From Acanthamoeba lenticulata (Eukaryota > Discosea > Longamoebia > Acanthamoebidae), in contig NAVB01000309.1 of assembly GCA_002179805.1 (NCBI GenBank), forward strand, positions 1-59,752: a DNA stretch of 59,752 nucleotides, in the 5' to 3' direction. Both the position numbers and the translations under genes were made by a program. Under the pieces are notes generated by a model. That model was not told where the DNA came from. It saw only the letters and a program-made list of their open reading frames with translations, and did not search any database. Shown piece by piece: positions 32,764 through 44,825 of this stretch. Within the stretch, counting starts at the first letter, position 1. Each line of letters opens with the position of its first letter.

Positions 32764-35700
32764 TTAGTCCGAGCCCTCTGAGTGGAAAGCGAACACGTCG
32801 TCGAAGAGATCGGATGACTTCTTGGCCTTGGCCGCTTGCGCTTGCGGGAGCGGCAGACGGCGCTTCCTTATGGCCTGAAGAAGAGGAGATGTCTCCTTTG
32901 AGTGTCGTGCCTGCAAGTAGGGCCAAGAGTGTATGGCGCGAGTAGTACCCTCTTGGGTGCCCGGCGCGGCGCCACTTGCGGGCTCTCCGTCGGCGCTGAA
33001 GCCTTGATCGTGACCTGTCACAAATTACACAGGTAAGGCTCTCGGTCAACTTCGCGAGTCACCGCAGCACGTCGCACCTTCTTGGTCTTGCGCGTAGTAG
33101 TCCTCTTCCTCTTCTGCCTGATAACCGGGGTCGTCATTTCGTCCCTTTCCTCTTCAGATTGATTCGATGGATCGGCCGGGCACACTTCGGTCTCTGCTAT
33201 CGACGCCTTACCTGTTCTTACTGCTGCAGCAGCTTGCCATGCGACGCTGAGATCCAGCTCACCCAAGAAAGAACAACCCGAACCTTCATGACGTTCCTTC
33301 CGCAGAGCGAGTACTTGTGCTTCCAGCGAACCTCGCATATCCTCCAGCCGGCTCAGTTGCGTGATGAATTGAGTTCTCTCCTCGTCAACAAGTGACGCTT
33401 GACGTTGACGCTCTTCGGCCATGAGAGACTTGCTGGCGTCAAGCGCCTGCTGGCAGTCACGCAATGTTGTGTCCTGCGTCATTTCGATTAGCATCATGAC
33501 TACCTTCGCGAACCCCAGACCAGCGGCGAACGCACCTTCTCGTGTATAGCCTCCTGCAACTTTTGAATTTGCTTTCTGAGCTCTCTTTCCTTAGCCTCCC
33601 GCTCAGCGCTGAGTTGCGCAAAGGCCTCGTTCGCCCTATTTTGTTCCTGTGGGGCGCGAACAGCAGACCGACCTCAGTCAGCAGCAGCAATTGAGTCAGC
33701 AGCAGCACCGGCTGGGAAAGAATTTACCATGTTCAGACGGTTGCCGATGTCATCAAGCTTTGCTTGCTCATGCCTTAGAGCCCCTGTAAGCGCTTCATTC
33801 TGGCGGCGAGACTCGTCCATAAGGGCAGCAAGCGCCTTGTTCTCGTCGGCCTTCGCCTTGACCTCTTCCTCCACCCTCGTGTACTCTTTACGAGCAGACT
33901 CTAGCGCCATACGGAGATCATCTGCATCACGAGCGGTGATGTTCACTCGCGACTGGAAAAACAGATTTCACGATTAGAGTAGTTCGCAGAGACAGTTATC
34001 AATTCGACGCTGTTTACCTCTAAATCCTGCGAGTGCCGCTTGAGCAGCTCGTGTTGATTTCGCTCAGTACGCAGTTGCTGAAGCTCACTCAGCACGCTCT
34101 CGTATTCGGTTTGAATCAAGCCTAACGCGCCTTCTCGGAGGGCTTCTGTAGTCTGCAGATGCGCAAGCTCCGTGCGCAGCTCTGCCGTGGACTCTTGGAG
34201 CTTCAGGACAAGAGAACCTGGTCAACACAACCTTTCTCACGCCGAGTATTGCTCCAAAGGATGAGTACCTTTTGATGTTGGGACTTCTCAGCTTCGAGCA
34301 GTGACGTGGCGTGACCAGACTCCAGCTTAAGTCGCTCAGCGAGAGCGACATGTTCATCACGTTCGCCCGCAAGTTCTACTGAAATCTTCTTTTCAGTGCG
34401 TAGCTGTTGTTCCAGGTTATCACGCTCGGCGACAAGGGAACCGTTGGCCACATGAAGAGTTTCGTTCTCGGCAGTCAAGCTCAGGACACTGGAGGACGCC
34501 AGTTTCAGTCAAGCCAAAAGTCCAACAGAGTATACTCAGCCGTACCGCTCGTCCTGCAGCTGATGTTGTTCTTCTGCTGATCGCACGCTCTCATCCAACC
34601 TTGCGACTTCAGCCTCTAGTGTTGCCTTCTGCTGAGTTAAAGCAACGATCTGGCTCTGCATGACTTCCTTATCATCCGACAGGCCAGCGAGTTTAACGAG
34701 CAGAGCGTCATTGTCTCTTTCCTATGGGAACGCACACATGTCATTCAGGAATGATAGAGCATTGGAGAGCAAAGGAGAGATACCACGGTGTCAGCTCGCT
34801 CTTTAAGAGAGTTAATGAGGCACGCGTGCTCGCTTAGGGAAGAACGAAGGCTATTTTCAGTTTCCCTGAGCCGCGCGATTTCGGCTTGCGCTTCCGTAAG
34901 TCTCGCGCGGTTATGAGCGGCTTTCGACGAAGCTTTTGCTATCGCTTCCTCCTGAGAGGCTAGCTGTCCTTGCATGCGACCTAGATCGAGCGACATGCGT
35001 AAGATCAACACCACTACTAAGAAGAGAGTAAGCTTTAGTGAACCTTTGTCTTGTTCCGTCTGCGCAAGCGTGGCTTGAGACTGTTCGAGCATAGCTTCGA
35101 GTTGCCTAATTTCTCGCTTATGTTGCTTCTCCCGACTTTCAACTAAAGCGGCACAACGAGGTCCCTCAGTGAGCAAACGGCCAGTGTAGAGATAATAAAT
35201 AGCTACGTACGCTCTTTAAGCCTCTTCTGATGTTCAGCTTTCCACTTCGCTACGCCTCGTGCTTCAGCTTCGAGACCGGCGACGACATCTTCTTGTTGCT
35301 TGACCTGCTTCGCACTGGCTGAGACCTCATCGTTGGCTGCCCAACCGAAGAAATAAGATTCAGCGCAGTCGATGGCCTGAAGGGGAAGAGGAAGAGCACA
35401 ATGCGTACCCACTTGGACGCGCTCGCCGAACGTGGTGACTGTCTCCTTGAGACAGTTGCACATGGTTTGCGTCGCCTTGACCTCAAACTCGAGAGCGGAG
35501 AGCAGCTTTTGCTGGTGCTCCAGCATCGTTGTAAGCTTAACGTTCCTTTCCGCGTACTTGGAAATGCAATCGGCCTGGTCCTTTATGATGCCCTCGGCCT
35601 TCGTAACCTTGGTCTCGAGAAGCCGCACGTCGGTGAAGGACGCCACTTGCCCCTTCATTAACCGTTCTGCACAACATGCGTGAATAAGTGCACCCAGACG

Positions 35701-35829
35701 GGATAAAGGGAACATACCGGCGGCTTTCTTCAAGCTCTCGTAGCATGCTTCTTTCTCGCCCACCGTGCGAGGGTTACCCGGCTCGCAGTCATCGCCACCG
35801 CAGCCTTTGCCAGCAGGGAAAGGTTCCAT
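32764..35829 (-). CDS. Long coiled-coil protein, unrecognised
   Basis: Start tentatively at ATG 35829 (MEPFPAGKGCGGDDCEPG); no ATG exists on this strand between 36049 and there, and a GT-AG pair just upstream suggests an intron in the 5' leader. Many short exons encode continuous heptad-rich sequence: KVTKAEGIIKDQADCISKYA, LEHQQKLLSALEFEVKA, REKQHKREIRQLEAMLEQSQ, VAERDNLEQQLRTEKK, LRMALESARKEYTRVEEEVK. The tail is basic (RQKRKRTTTRKTKKVRR), then VTIKASAPTESPQVAPRRA, and ends LFDDVFAFHSEGSD with TAA near 32764. It could be a cytoskeletal, Golgi or nuclear scaffold; no catalytic domain is visible. Roughly 800 residues. It might comprise more than one gene, though no internal promoter gap is evident. 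Confidence 0.62.
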
Positions 35830-36048
35830 CTCGATGAATCCTGAAGGTGTGATCTGTACTCGACGTGGACTCGAAGCGGACTGACTGAGCCGTCGTGCAC
35901 CAGACTTACCTTTTCCACGCAGACTGCTGCGACCTTGCCGGCTCTTGGTGCCGGGAATTATCCTGCCACGGCGCTGGAGAGACGCGATGCGAGCGCAGGA
36001 AGAGAGGGGGGAATGAGGAGGGATGAGTGGAATGGTGGAACGTAGTCT

Positions 36049-39000
36049 CTAATTGCTCTTAAGGGCGTAGTAGCCATCAACATCCAGAGTTATCACATCT
36101 GCGGCGACCATCGACTGCAAGTACTGGCAGAGCTCCGGTAGAGTCTTATCGTAGAAGTCGCACGTCATCGAGAGCATCTCCTGGATTCCATCCGCCGAGA
36201 GCCGCTTAACCTGGTTCATAAGCATCGCCTTGATGAATTCTTCGCACAAGGTCCACGTCTCTTGGTCTGCTTCCTCTCCACCCGTAACGCCCTCCCCATC
36301 CTCATCGGCCACTCCTGGGTGGGTAGCGCGGTTTTGTAAGTGATTGAGAGGAGAGCATGAGCCAGCATTTTGTGTGCACCTTCACCAGATGGGTTTATCT
36401 CTTCTCCGAAGCACAACTCGTAGACAAGAGAGCGGCCTTGGAAGCTGGCCCGGAGGGCGCCGTTTGCAACCCAGTAGCCCGCTCCCTTCCTCACCGCATC
36501 GTTGCCTGTGCCAAGCTTCTCCGCCAGCTCTTCGATGCTCCAGCTCTCTATGAAGGAAAGGATATCAGCTCACTTCCCTACTGAGGGCGTACTATATGTG
36601 GGCGCGACGAACCTTGCTCCTGGAATAGGTAGATGATGGAGGCCTGGAGCGGAGAGACGCTAAAGGACTGCACGCCGTGGGGCCCTTCCAGCTCGATTTC
36701 GACAGTACCGAGGGCGGGACGCCAGCACAGCTTTCGTGATGCCTTGATGGCCTTGTACTCCTGTTGGTAGCTCTCCATCGAGCTATAGTGCAGGGTGAGG
36801 ATACATACAATGATTGTCGTTAATGAACTAAGATAAACCTTTGTATTGGCTGTGGCAGCGTGAGCTCGTCCTCTCGCAAAGTGGGCCAAAACATAAAGGA
36901 AATGATCGTCGTGTCGAGTGGTGCCTTGTCTGTGTCTGCTACAGCAATACGTCCGTTAGCGAATGCAAAACTGGAGGAACTGAAGAAGCTACACACAGAT
37001 ACCTGGCGGCGCCTTCGCCTCAATAGTCCTGTTGATGTTGGCATTCAGTCGCCGAGATTCGGACATGTCCTGCAGCATGATCTCGCATTCATGCAGGCGA
37101 GCCTCGCCGAACCGCAACTTGAGCAGCTCCAAATTGTGGTACTGGCAACACAAATGATGATAAGATGGGCGTGTTTGAAGGAAGGTGCGCAGCGAGGTAG
37201 CACGGATTTCGTACATCTTTATCCGTGTTATAGTCAGTTATGGCGAGCAACCTCGACGCGAGCATGGTGCGGTATTCCTACGCGAGAGAATCAATAGTTG
37301 CCTTCTTCACAAGTTGCGACGAAGCACCTGGGTACCTGGATGAATAGGTCATCGGAACCGTAAATCTGAACGAGGAGGGAAACTGTGTCCAGCTGTCGGG
37401 CAGCTTCATCGGCCACTTCGATGTCCGGATGAATAGGCGCAGGCGTCCAACTCATACCTGTGAAAGCTTTGTTAAACCTGAAGTTCCTCTCGTGCTCGAT
37501 TGGCCTTACCTTCATCGTCATCCGCATTTTCTTGCTCTTCGTTGTCATAGTCCTCTTGCTGCTCTGCTTCAGCGCGCCCAAGCTCCTCGTAGAGCTCGGC
37601 GTTGGAATCTTCGGTAACTGTACTAACGACGCAGCGTAATGTGTCGTCTCGTCCTCTGAGAACGGATGAACGCGAGTGGTTAAGTTATGAAGATCTTGTT
37701 TGCCTGGTCATGTACGGCTTACCTGAGGTACGCTGCAATAGGCGGGCGAATGGCACCCAGTAGCACAGACGACGGGTCAACGAGCCGCAATGATCGAATC
37801 GTAGCGATGTAAGTCGTGATGATGTCGTTCGTGCTGGCACCACTGTGCAGCAGACGCCGCGAGAGCCTAAGAGTATGGACGGTGAGAGAGCAGACCCCGG
37901 CCCAAAGTGCTGATCGGGCATACGTTTGCGCTAGTGAGGATACCAATTCGAGGTGTTGATCACTCCGCGCAAGACATTCCTTCAGATCGAGCAAAGCGGG
38001 TACACTGTCCGGGTAGTCGACAATGATGTCGAACAATTCGCTCGTTCTAGGCGAAGTGAAGTTTGAGAACAGCAGCCACCAGCGTCGGCTGACTTCAAAG
38101 CAGAGGTACCTGAGGCTGCCTATGATTTGGTAGAGGTGCGACTCAAGACGAGCTCGCCACGGCTCCAGAGCTGCCAACGATCGGCGCAGTATGCGGCACA
38201 TCCAGCCAAGAGCTGCTTCATTAAGCCACCGCAGCATGGAAGGTAGCACCGATCGGTCAAATACGGCCTTGCATGAGGACTCCTACAATTTGTAAAATGT
38301 TCCAACACAATAATGGTATTAGGCAATTGTAGAAAAGAGGAGTAAGAGGACGAGCGTACCACCCGAGCGGCTGTCTCCTCGAACACAACCTCCGTAACAA
38401 CTTCCTCGCACACTTCTTGTGATATCATGGCCAAGAGCGCATCGATCATGCTCGCGTCAGCAGTGGGCTCCGAGTGGCTTGTTTCCATGAGGTTGTTGTT
38501 GTCTTCATTGTCTCCATCAATCGCTTCTTCTGCTTCGTCTTCATGCTTCTTGATCCACGCGTCGCTTTCGCGGGCAAACCGTCTCTGCAGACAGTAGAAG
38601 AGCACCTCTCTGAAGGCTGGCATCTCTGTAAGAAGTTGCTGGCGAGTGAAGATCTCGAACCGTGGAAAGAGGTCGGCCCTGTCGCCAAAAGTGGAGTTTA
38701 CGTAAGGTGCTCAGGTGGTGACACAGGTTGCTCACGACGAGGAGGCTTAAAGGTACGCAACACTCAGTTCAGTTTCAAGCAGGGAAACAACCGTGGTCAC
38801 GTTCTGTTGGCGCGCTACGTGGTCTGCAACCGCTGCGAGCTGCGTTTCGGCCCAGTCACCGAGTTCGTCCTTGGCAAGGCGATGCTTCGCCTCCTAGCGC
38901 AACATCCGTTTCAGACAAGTTGGTAGATTGCATGGTCATTATTGAAACGAACCTCTAGGCTTCGGCTTCCTGTGACCGAACCGAGTGGAATGGTGCTATG

Positions 39001-39328
39001 AGTTGCCGTGCTGCGTGCCGATAGCTGCTCTGCGTTCGTAAGAAGTATTAACGGTGTCAGCTTCCAAGGGAGTGGCAGCAAGGAGATGGGTGTTATTGTA
39101 CCCCAATACCACTCGACAAGTAGACGAGCAAGTGTTTCTTGGTCTCGTAGTATAGCCAAACTCCCTCCTAAATGCAATTGAGACAAAAGATGTGTGATTG
39201 TGGTGAAGGAGAAGTAGATCTTCTGGTGGTAGAAGGTGCATACGAAGCAGATTTACATCTGGGACGTGCAAATCACCACCGTGCGGAACAGCCAGCGCGG
39301 CGGTGGCCACCTCCCACGCTTGTTCCAT
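36049..39328 (-). CDS. apc2: Anaphase-promoting complex subunit 2 (cullin-like APC2)
   Basis: The cullin core is clear: MLASRLLAITDY near 37270, then LLKLRFGEARLHECEIMLQD and SESRRLNANINR, which match human APC2 ELLKLRFGEAPMHFCEVMLKD almost word for word. Upstream exons give SELFDIIVDYPDSVPALLDL, DIITTYIATIRSLRLVDPS and AFREVLFYCLQRRFARESD. The C-terminal WHB domain (WTLCEEFIKAMLMNQVKRL, ending DGYYALKSN) stops at TAG 36051-36049. APC2 with the RING subunit APC11 forms the catalytic core that ubiquitylates securin and cyclin B. The start is uncertain: ATG 39328 (MEQAWEVATAALAVP) or in-frame ATG 39412. The first two exons (about 38930-39328) are poorly conserved and their junctions are guesses. 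Confidence 0.88.
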
Positions 39329-39412
39329 TTTGCGCGCCAAGAGGAACCAGAAAGACGTATGGCCAAACGGGCCCGGCCAGTTTTTGCGGTCAAAACTCTC
39401 AGACCGGCTCAT

Positions 39413-39575
39413 GTGCGGAAAACCGTGTTACTGTTCTGCATTCGTCGAACGCTCTGAAAGCAAACGGCGAAGGGCAGTTTACGAAAGGGGAACAGGGCGA
39501 AAGAAGCGTGGAGGGGAGTGTTCGTGGTCCCTCGAGCTCGTGACGGCCCTTTTGGATCTGTTCGTCCGCGCGCAT
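39413..39575. promoter_or_regulatory. Short divergent promoter, APC2 / BTB-ankyrin gene
   Basis: Only about 160-250 bases separate the two divergent starts. No TATA box is evident. The cell-cycle gene and the BTB gene may share control, which is inference from spacing alone. Confidence 0.35.
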
Positions 39576-42500
39576 ATGGAATCGGCAGCAGGCAGGCGAG
39601 AGCTCACCTCGTCATCTTCTTCGACATCAGGCTCATCACTTTCTACCTGCTCCGTCATTTCAGTTGATCGAAACAGCGCCACCGATGAAGGGAGCCCCAG
39701 CAAGAAAATGGAGGCCAATAATCGGCTCAAGAAGCCTATGGCCTTGAGTTCAGATGAAGAAATCTCGAGCAGCGGCATCTTCTACAAAATGATGGGGGAG
39801 GGTGCCCTTACCTCCCTCGGTTACTCTCGCTCTTCGCCCGGCCGGGAGGCGCGCCCAACACCAGGTGTGTTCGCGCATCGTGTGTGTGCTTTGCTTTTCG
39901 GAGGACGAGCCTGACGCCGGGTTGGCATTCGTTGTGTGTGTGTGTGTGTATGCAGGTGACGAGTCGCCGTCACAGCCAAAGAAGAAGCGAAGCTGGATCG
40001 ATCGCTTCATGCAAAAGGACGGTCGGCATGAGATCAAGAAGGAGATTGCAGAGACAGAAGCACTGCGTAAGAGCAGGGACCGTCTGCAGTACCAGCCACA
40101 CCAGCAAGCTCCTCCATCGCCACCCCAACAGGCCAGGGTGCCCAAGGAGGCTGAGCGACCGCCAGAATCCAGCTTCTGCGCGAACTGGCGCGCACGAGAG
40201 GAGCTCTACCGCAAGAAGATCGAGGAGCTGACCGAAGCTGAGATCAGAGCCAACATTCAGTTCTATGAGACATCTGACTTGTTGGTCCTTGTCAAGAGCG
40301 TGCGCGGTCGTAAGGACCACGCTGCCTTCCGCATCCTCCAGCGCCACCTCGAAGAACTTTATCTCTTGAAGCACATTCTCTACGAGCGGGGCTTCTATCT
40401 CAATACCACAGTGGATCCTCCGATAGCCAGTGGCGGCGCCGATGGCAGCTATCACTTCAAAGAGCGCAAGAGCCACAACCTTCATATTCGATGCGAGGCC
40501 AAGACAACCAAAAACTTGGCAGAGTGCGCGACTTCCACCCACAAGCGCTCATGAGCTGTTTTTCTTACGTGTTTGTGGTGCTTCAGGTGGCTCGAGATGA
40601 TGGCGCTGCCCGTGTCAACACGACAGACGAGGACACCTCGAAATAGTGCCCACACATCCGCTTCCTCGACTCCTCCTCGATCGCCGTCATCATCCGAAAT
40701 CAGAACTGACTCTCAAACGTGGTTTTCCGGGTATGTGATCCTACCCAATGCATTCTGGCTAATTGCTGTGCTCATACACTGTGGCGCTTCAGGTCTGCTC
40801 GGAAGATCTATGCAGAGGTGAACTATCACAACGACGTGCTCGAGCTCTACCAACGGTGCATTGACGTGCTCGAGTTTGCTGACATCGAATCCAAGCTCGA
40901 TGGACCTCCGTTTGTTGATACTGCTGCACAGTCATTCGATTCGGCTGGAGCGCCCTCCACCGTGTCTTCAGCGTCCACGATAGGCCTAAGGTGCGTCATC
41001 AATTGTTGGGCTGACAACTCGGATGAATTTACGACCTCACGCTCTCCTTCCTCTCGGTTCAAGGAACCAACTGCTGAGCAAGCTCTTCCTCGACTTTGGA
41101 GAATATTTTCTTTGGTGCGGTGACTATGCCGAGTCGGCACAAGCTCTCGTGAGGGCCCTTGTTGAGGTACTCCAACCTCGCTCTTTGTTCTTCGCCAGGC
41201 CTGTACACTTAAATGCGTGCCGATCTTGGCCCTTCCTCTCGCAGGAACCAGCCTGTCCGCCTGCACTGGGCCTGCTGCGCTGCAGCTTGCGGTTCCTTCC
41301 ATCGTCGGCACGCCTGCAGACTGCGGGTGTGCTCGCGAAGTTGCCGCCCAACATTCCTCCGGATGGCGACAAAGACATCATAATGCTCTTCAACCACGTC
41401 CTTAACGACCATTCTGGCCCGTACTCGCTACACATTCGGTACTCGATACACCTAACTCCTCCCCTCCACTTTTGGCGCTTGCCAGTGACCACTGTTTGGT
41501 GGCAGGTTCCGGGTACTAGCGTGGGTCATCGCACGACTGCGATACTACAAAGAGAACAAAATCAACATTGAAGGCGTCTATGGCCTCTTGCGTATTCTGG
41601 TATGCCCACTGCACCTTATATAACAGAGTAAACGTGTTTGCACCTGACCGCTCTTTCATTCTTATTCAGGTTCGATTGTTCAACGACGACAACAAGCATA
41701 TGCGCCAGCTGGCTAAGGGCGCCGTGTCCGACTTCGGCGATCGCGTGCTCCGTATCGTAGATAACGCAACCAGAGATGTGTTCAAGGAGTATCACGTCTG
41801 CTCGGCTGTGCTCAAAGAGGTAGGCATACTACACTTCTACTTTCCTGCTGTTGAGAATACTTTTTTTTATCTCATACCCTTTTGTGTTTTGTTCAGCGCT
41901 CTGAGTTCTTCCAGCGCATGTTGGAGTCGCACATGATAGAAGGTCAGCCCGAGGAAACAATCACCATCCAAGTGGACAATCCGCGAGTCTTCTATGCTGC
42001 CATTGAATATCTCTACACGCAGCAGATTATACTCAACGAGGACAACGCCGTGGATGTGCTGATCTGCGCCAACCAGTACAGCTTCACTGATCTCCTGCAA
42101 TTGGTCGAAGATTTCCTCTGTGACCGATTGCAGTCATCGACTCTCGAGGAGACCGGTACGTTTTTCTTTCTTGGGTTGTAGTTTTGTGTTGCTTATCACC
42201 CTCTTTCCCGATATCCTCACATGCGCGAATGCAGAGCATTTGTACCACGCTACCGAAGGAATGGCTTGCCCGCGACTGCAAGGCATTGTACGACAACGTT
42301 TGCGCTACTTCTTCGAGAAGATGATCGTCAATTCGGATCACGAAAAGTTTGTCAGCCTGGCCCACGACTATCCCTTCCTCAAGCGCCAGCTCTTTTTGAC
42401 CGACCACTACCTCTGCCTCAGCCTCTACACCGGCAACAAGGTGATCCATCCCTATCCTCCCCCCCCCCATATGGAGAATGACTTCTTACTCACTGTATTG

Positions 42501-44207
42501 GGGCCTACCTCTAGACCATCGCTTTGTCGATCCTCAGCTGGGGCGCGGGCGTGGAGCACAAGGACAAGGATAAGAAGGACAAGAAGAAAGGCAGTAAGGC
42601 CAAAGGCTCCAAGGGCAAGCCCAAGTCGAGGGTAAGGCAAGCCAAGACCAAGGACAAGTCTCAATCCAAGTCCAAGTCGAAAGACAAGGACCCCGCATCA
42701 GAAGATGAGGACGAGAGGGATCAGCGAGGCAGCTACTCGTCCTCGTCGTCGGCTTCCTCGACCTCGCTCACTTCGAGCAACGTGCCTGCTCCCACTTGTG
42801 CTGATGAGTTCTTGCCACTCTCTCCACCGTGGTACTCGCACGCTTCGGTCGAGTCATTGGTCAACCCGCCCCAAAGCGACTCGCCGCCCTCATCCCCCAG
42901 GTATGTCCGCCGCCTCATGCGAGCTGAAGTGACGAACCTTATCAGGTAACACGCCACATTGATGTTATCATTGTGCAGATTGCACGGCAATCCATCGAAC
43001 TCGCCCCATTTATTCTCGCCTCTTGGCATGGGGAGCACGCGCTCGCCTCCTGTGACGCGCCGAGATATGCGCGAGTCCAAGGAGAAGGACAACCAACAGC
43101 GCGATACGATGCTGGGCTGCGTGACGATTCACGAGCTCAAGAAAAAGGAGAAGAAAATGTGGAAGGGCTGGGAAGCCCCCTTGCTCATCGCCATCCGACG
43201 AGGCTACTCTGATATCGTGAAGATTCTCCTCGATGGCGATATCGATATCAACGTCTACACCTATTCTGGCAAGACTCCTCTTGAAGTAGCCGTCAAGCGG
43301 GGTTGAATCCGTCATCATTGCCCCCTCCCCCCTTTCCACACGCACATGTCTGACATCCGCGCTGCAGGTAAGAGCGGACCGGGAAGCGACATTGTGGGCA
43401 TGCTGGTGGAGGCCGGCAGCGATGTGAACCGACGCAGAACGAAGAAGTCACAGGAGCAGCCCGTGTTCAACGAGGACATGTACGTGGTCCACTTTGAGAG
43501 GGAGAAGTACAACGCCATCTTCGACATCAAGAACACCCTCCGGAAAGACACCACCCCCTTGATGGTGGCCGCTCAGTATGGCCACAACCAGGTGCCCACT
43601 TACTCTTCTCCTCTGTCTTGTCCATCATCCTCAGAGCCCATCGTCCTCACCTTGCGCTTCTCCTCTTTTTTCGTTAGACGATGGAGTGGCTGATCGCCGG
43701 TGGAGCGGACGTCAACGTGGCCACGGAGAACTTGAACACGCCGCTCATGGTGGCGAGCGCCTTGGGCCACTTTGAATGCGCCAACAAGCTCATCGAGGCC
43801 GGAGCACAGGTCAACAAGTGCAACATCTTCGGGTGGAAGGCGCTGCACTTTGCCGTGCACGGCGGCTACGCCGACATCGTGATCGGTACGTCGCCTTAGC
43901 GCCTCCCCACGGTTTTGACGCAAGCGCTACCTTCCCTCCCCCCCCCCCATCACTAAACTTCCGTACAACGTTACAATGTGCAGCTCTGTTCAAGGCCGGA
44001 GCGCGAGACTCGCTGGCCATCTACAGCACCAACCCGGACAACACCAACCCCAAGAGCAAAACGGCGCAGGAGATGGCTGTCGATGGAGGACGGGACGATG
44101 TCATTCGTGTGTTCGAAATCTACCTCACCAAGATTCCCGCCTACGAACGAGAGATCAAGAAGAAGACCATCGAGAAGAAGAACTCTTTCCACTCCAAGGG
44201 CAACTAG
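39576..44207 (+). CDS. Large BTB-ankyrin repeat protein
   Basis: ATG 39576 opens a Ser-rich tail. Spliced exons then read WIDRFMQKDGRHEIKKEIAE, IQFYETSDLLVLVKSVRGRK, YAEVNYHNDVLELYQRCIDV and FLDFGEYFLWCGDYAESAQA; the last is TPR-like. A BTB/POZ-like domain follows (SEFFQRMLESHMIEGQPEE; FYAAIEYLYTQQIILNED; LICANQYSFTDLLQLVEDFL). After a Lys-rich disordered linker (KDKDKKDKKKGSKAKGSKGK) come ankyrin repeats: APLLIAIRRGYSDIVKILLD, TPLMVAAQYGHNQ, TPLMVASALGHFECANKLIE and KALHFAVHGGYADIVIALFK. It stops at TAG 44207. BTB proteins often serve as CUL3 adaptors, so a ubiquitin-ligase adaptor role is inferred. At least twelve introns, several with C runs before the acceptor. The N-terminal about 400 residues match nothing I know. 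Confidence 0.77.
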
Positions 44208-44825
44208 ACTGGTTGTGTGCAAACTGCAACTTCAAAAATGCTGTTGGTGCGGCATATAACACGTGCTCCAACCATCAAACACTTCCCACTCGTCCCCAAG
44301 CAGGACTTCTCGTTCATTTTTATGGCGTCGTGTGTAGCGAGGTCGTGAGTCGTTGAAGTAGCCGCAGGAGAGACGTTCTTGGCTGTGGGTGCACATGCGA
44401 TCAACAACACCTTCGAGTTTTCGGTGGAGCGGTGCGGTACCTCGCGAGGCGGTCGTATGCGGCACTTCGCGGTGCACACGATCGAAATTTCCAATCGATT
44501 TTCGGCGGAGGTGATAACTATTGCCCGCTTGAAGGTGCTGGGCGCCCGGTTGCCTCGGTGGGCCACGTCGCCTTTATCTTGCGCTCGGGCCCGCCTTACT
44601 CGTCAGTCACTCAACTCTCCTCCGCAAACCGCGCACCTCTCGCCTGCCGCCTAGTCGGTCTCTCTCTGAAGGGCCACCTCGTAAGCCGTCCTCCCGTAAA
44701 TCTTGGACTAGAAGAACCAGTCTTTCCAGCAGGCCAGTCGAAGAAGAAGAAGAAGAAGATCCTTCGTTCATTTTTCAAAACAGCTCAACACCACACAGCC
44801 CATCTTCAACAGACCTACACAGAAG
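44208..44825. other. Intergenic region with no confident gene
   Basis: 618 bases between two plus-strand genes. A plus-strand frame (44432-44941) and a minus-strand frame (44566-44204) are open for over 100 codons but lack family motifs, and the first overlaps the next gene in another frame. Right after the BTB-ankyrin stop another frame reads a zinc-finger-like W-x-C-x2-C pattern (see findings). A GAA run near 44740-44760 precedes the VHS-GAT start. Confidence 0.4.
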
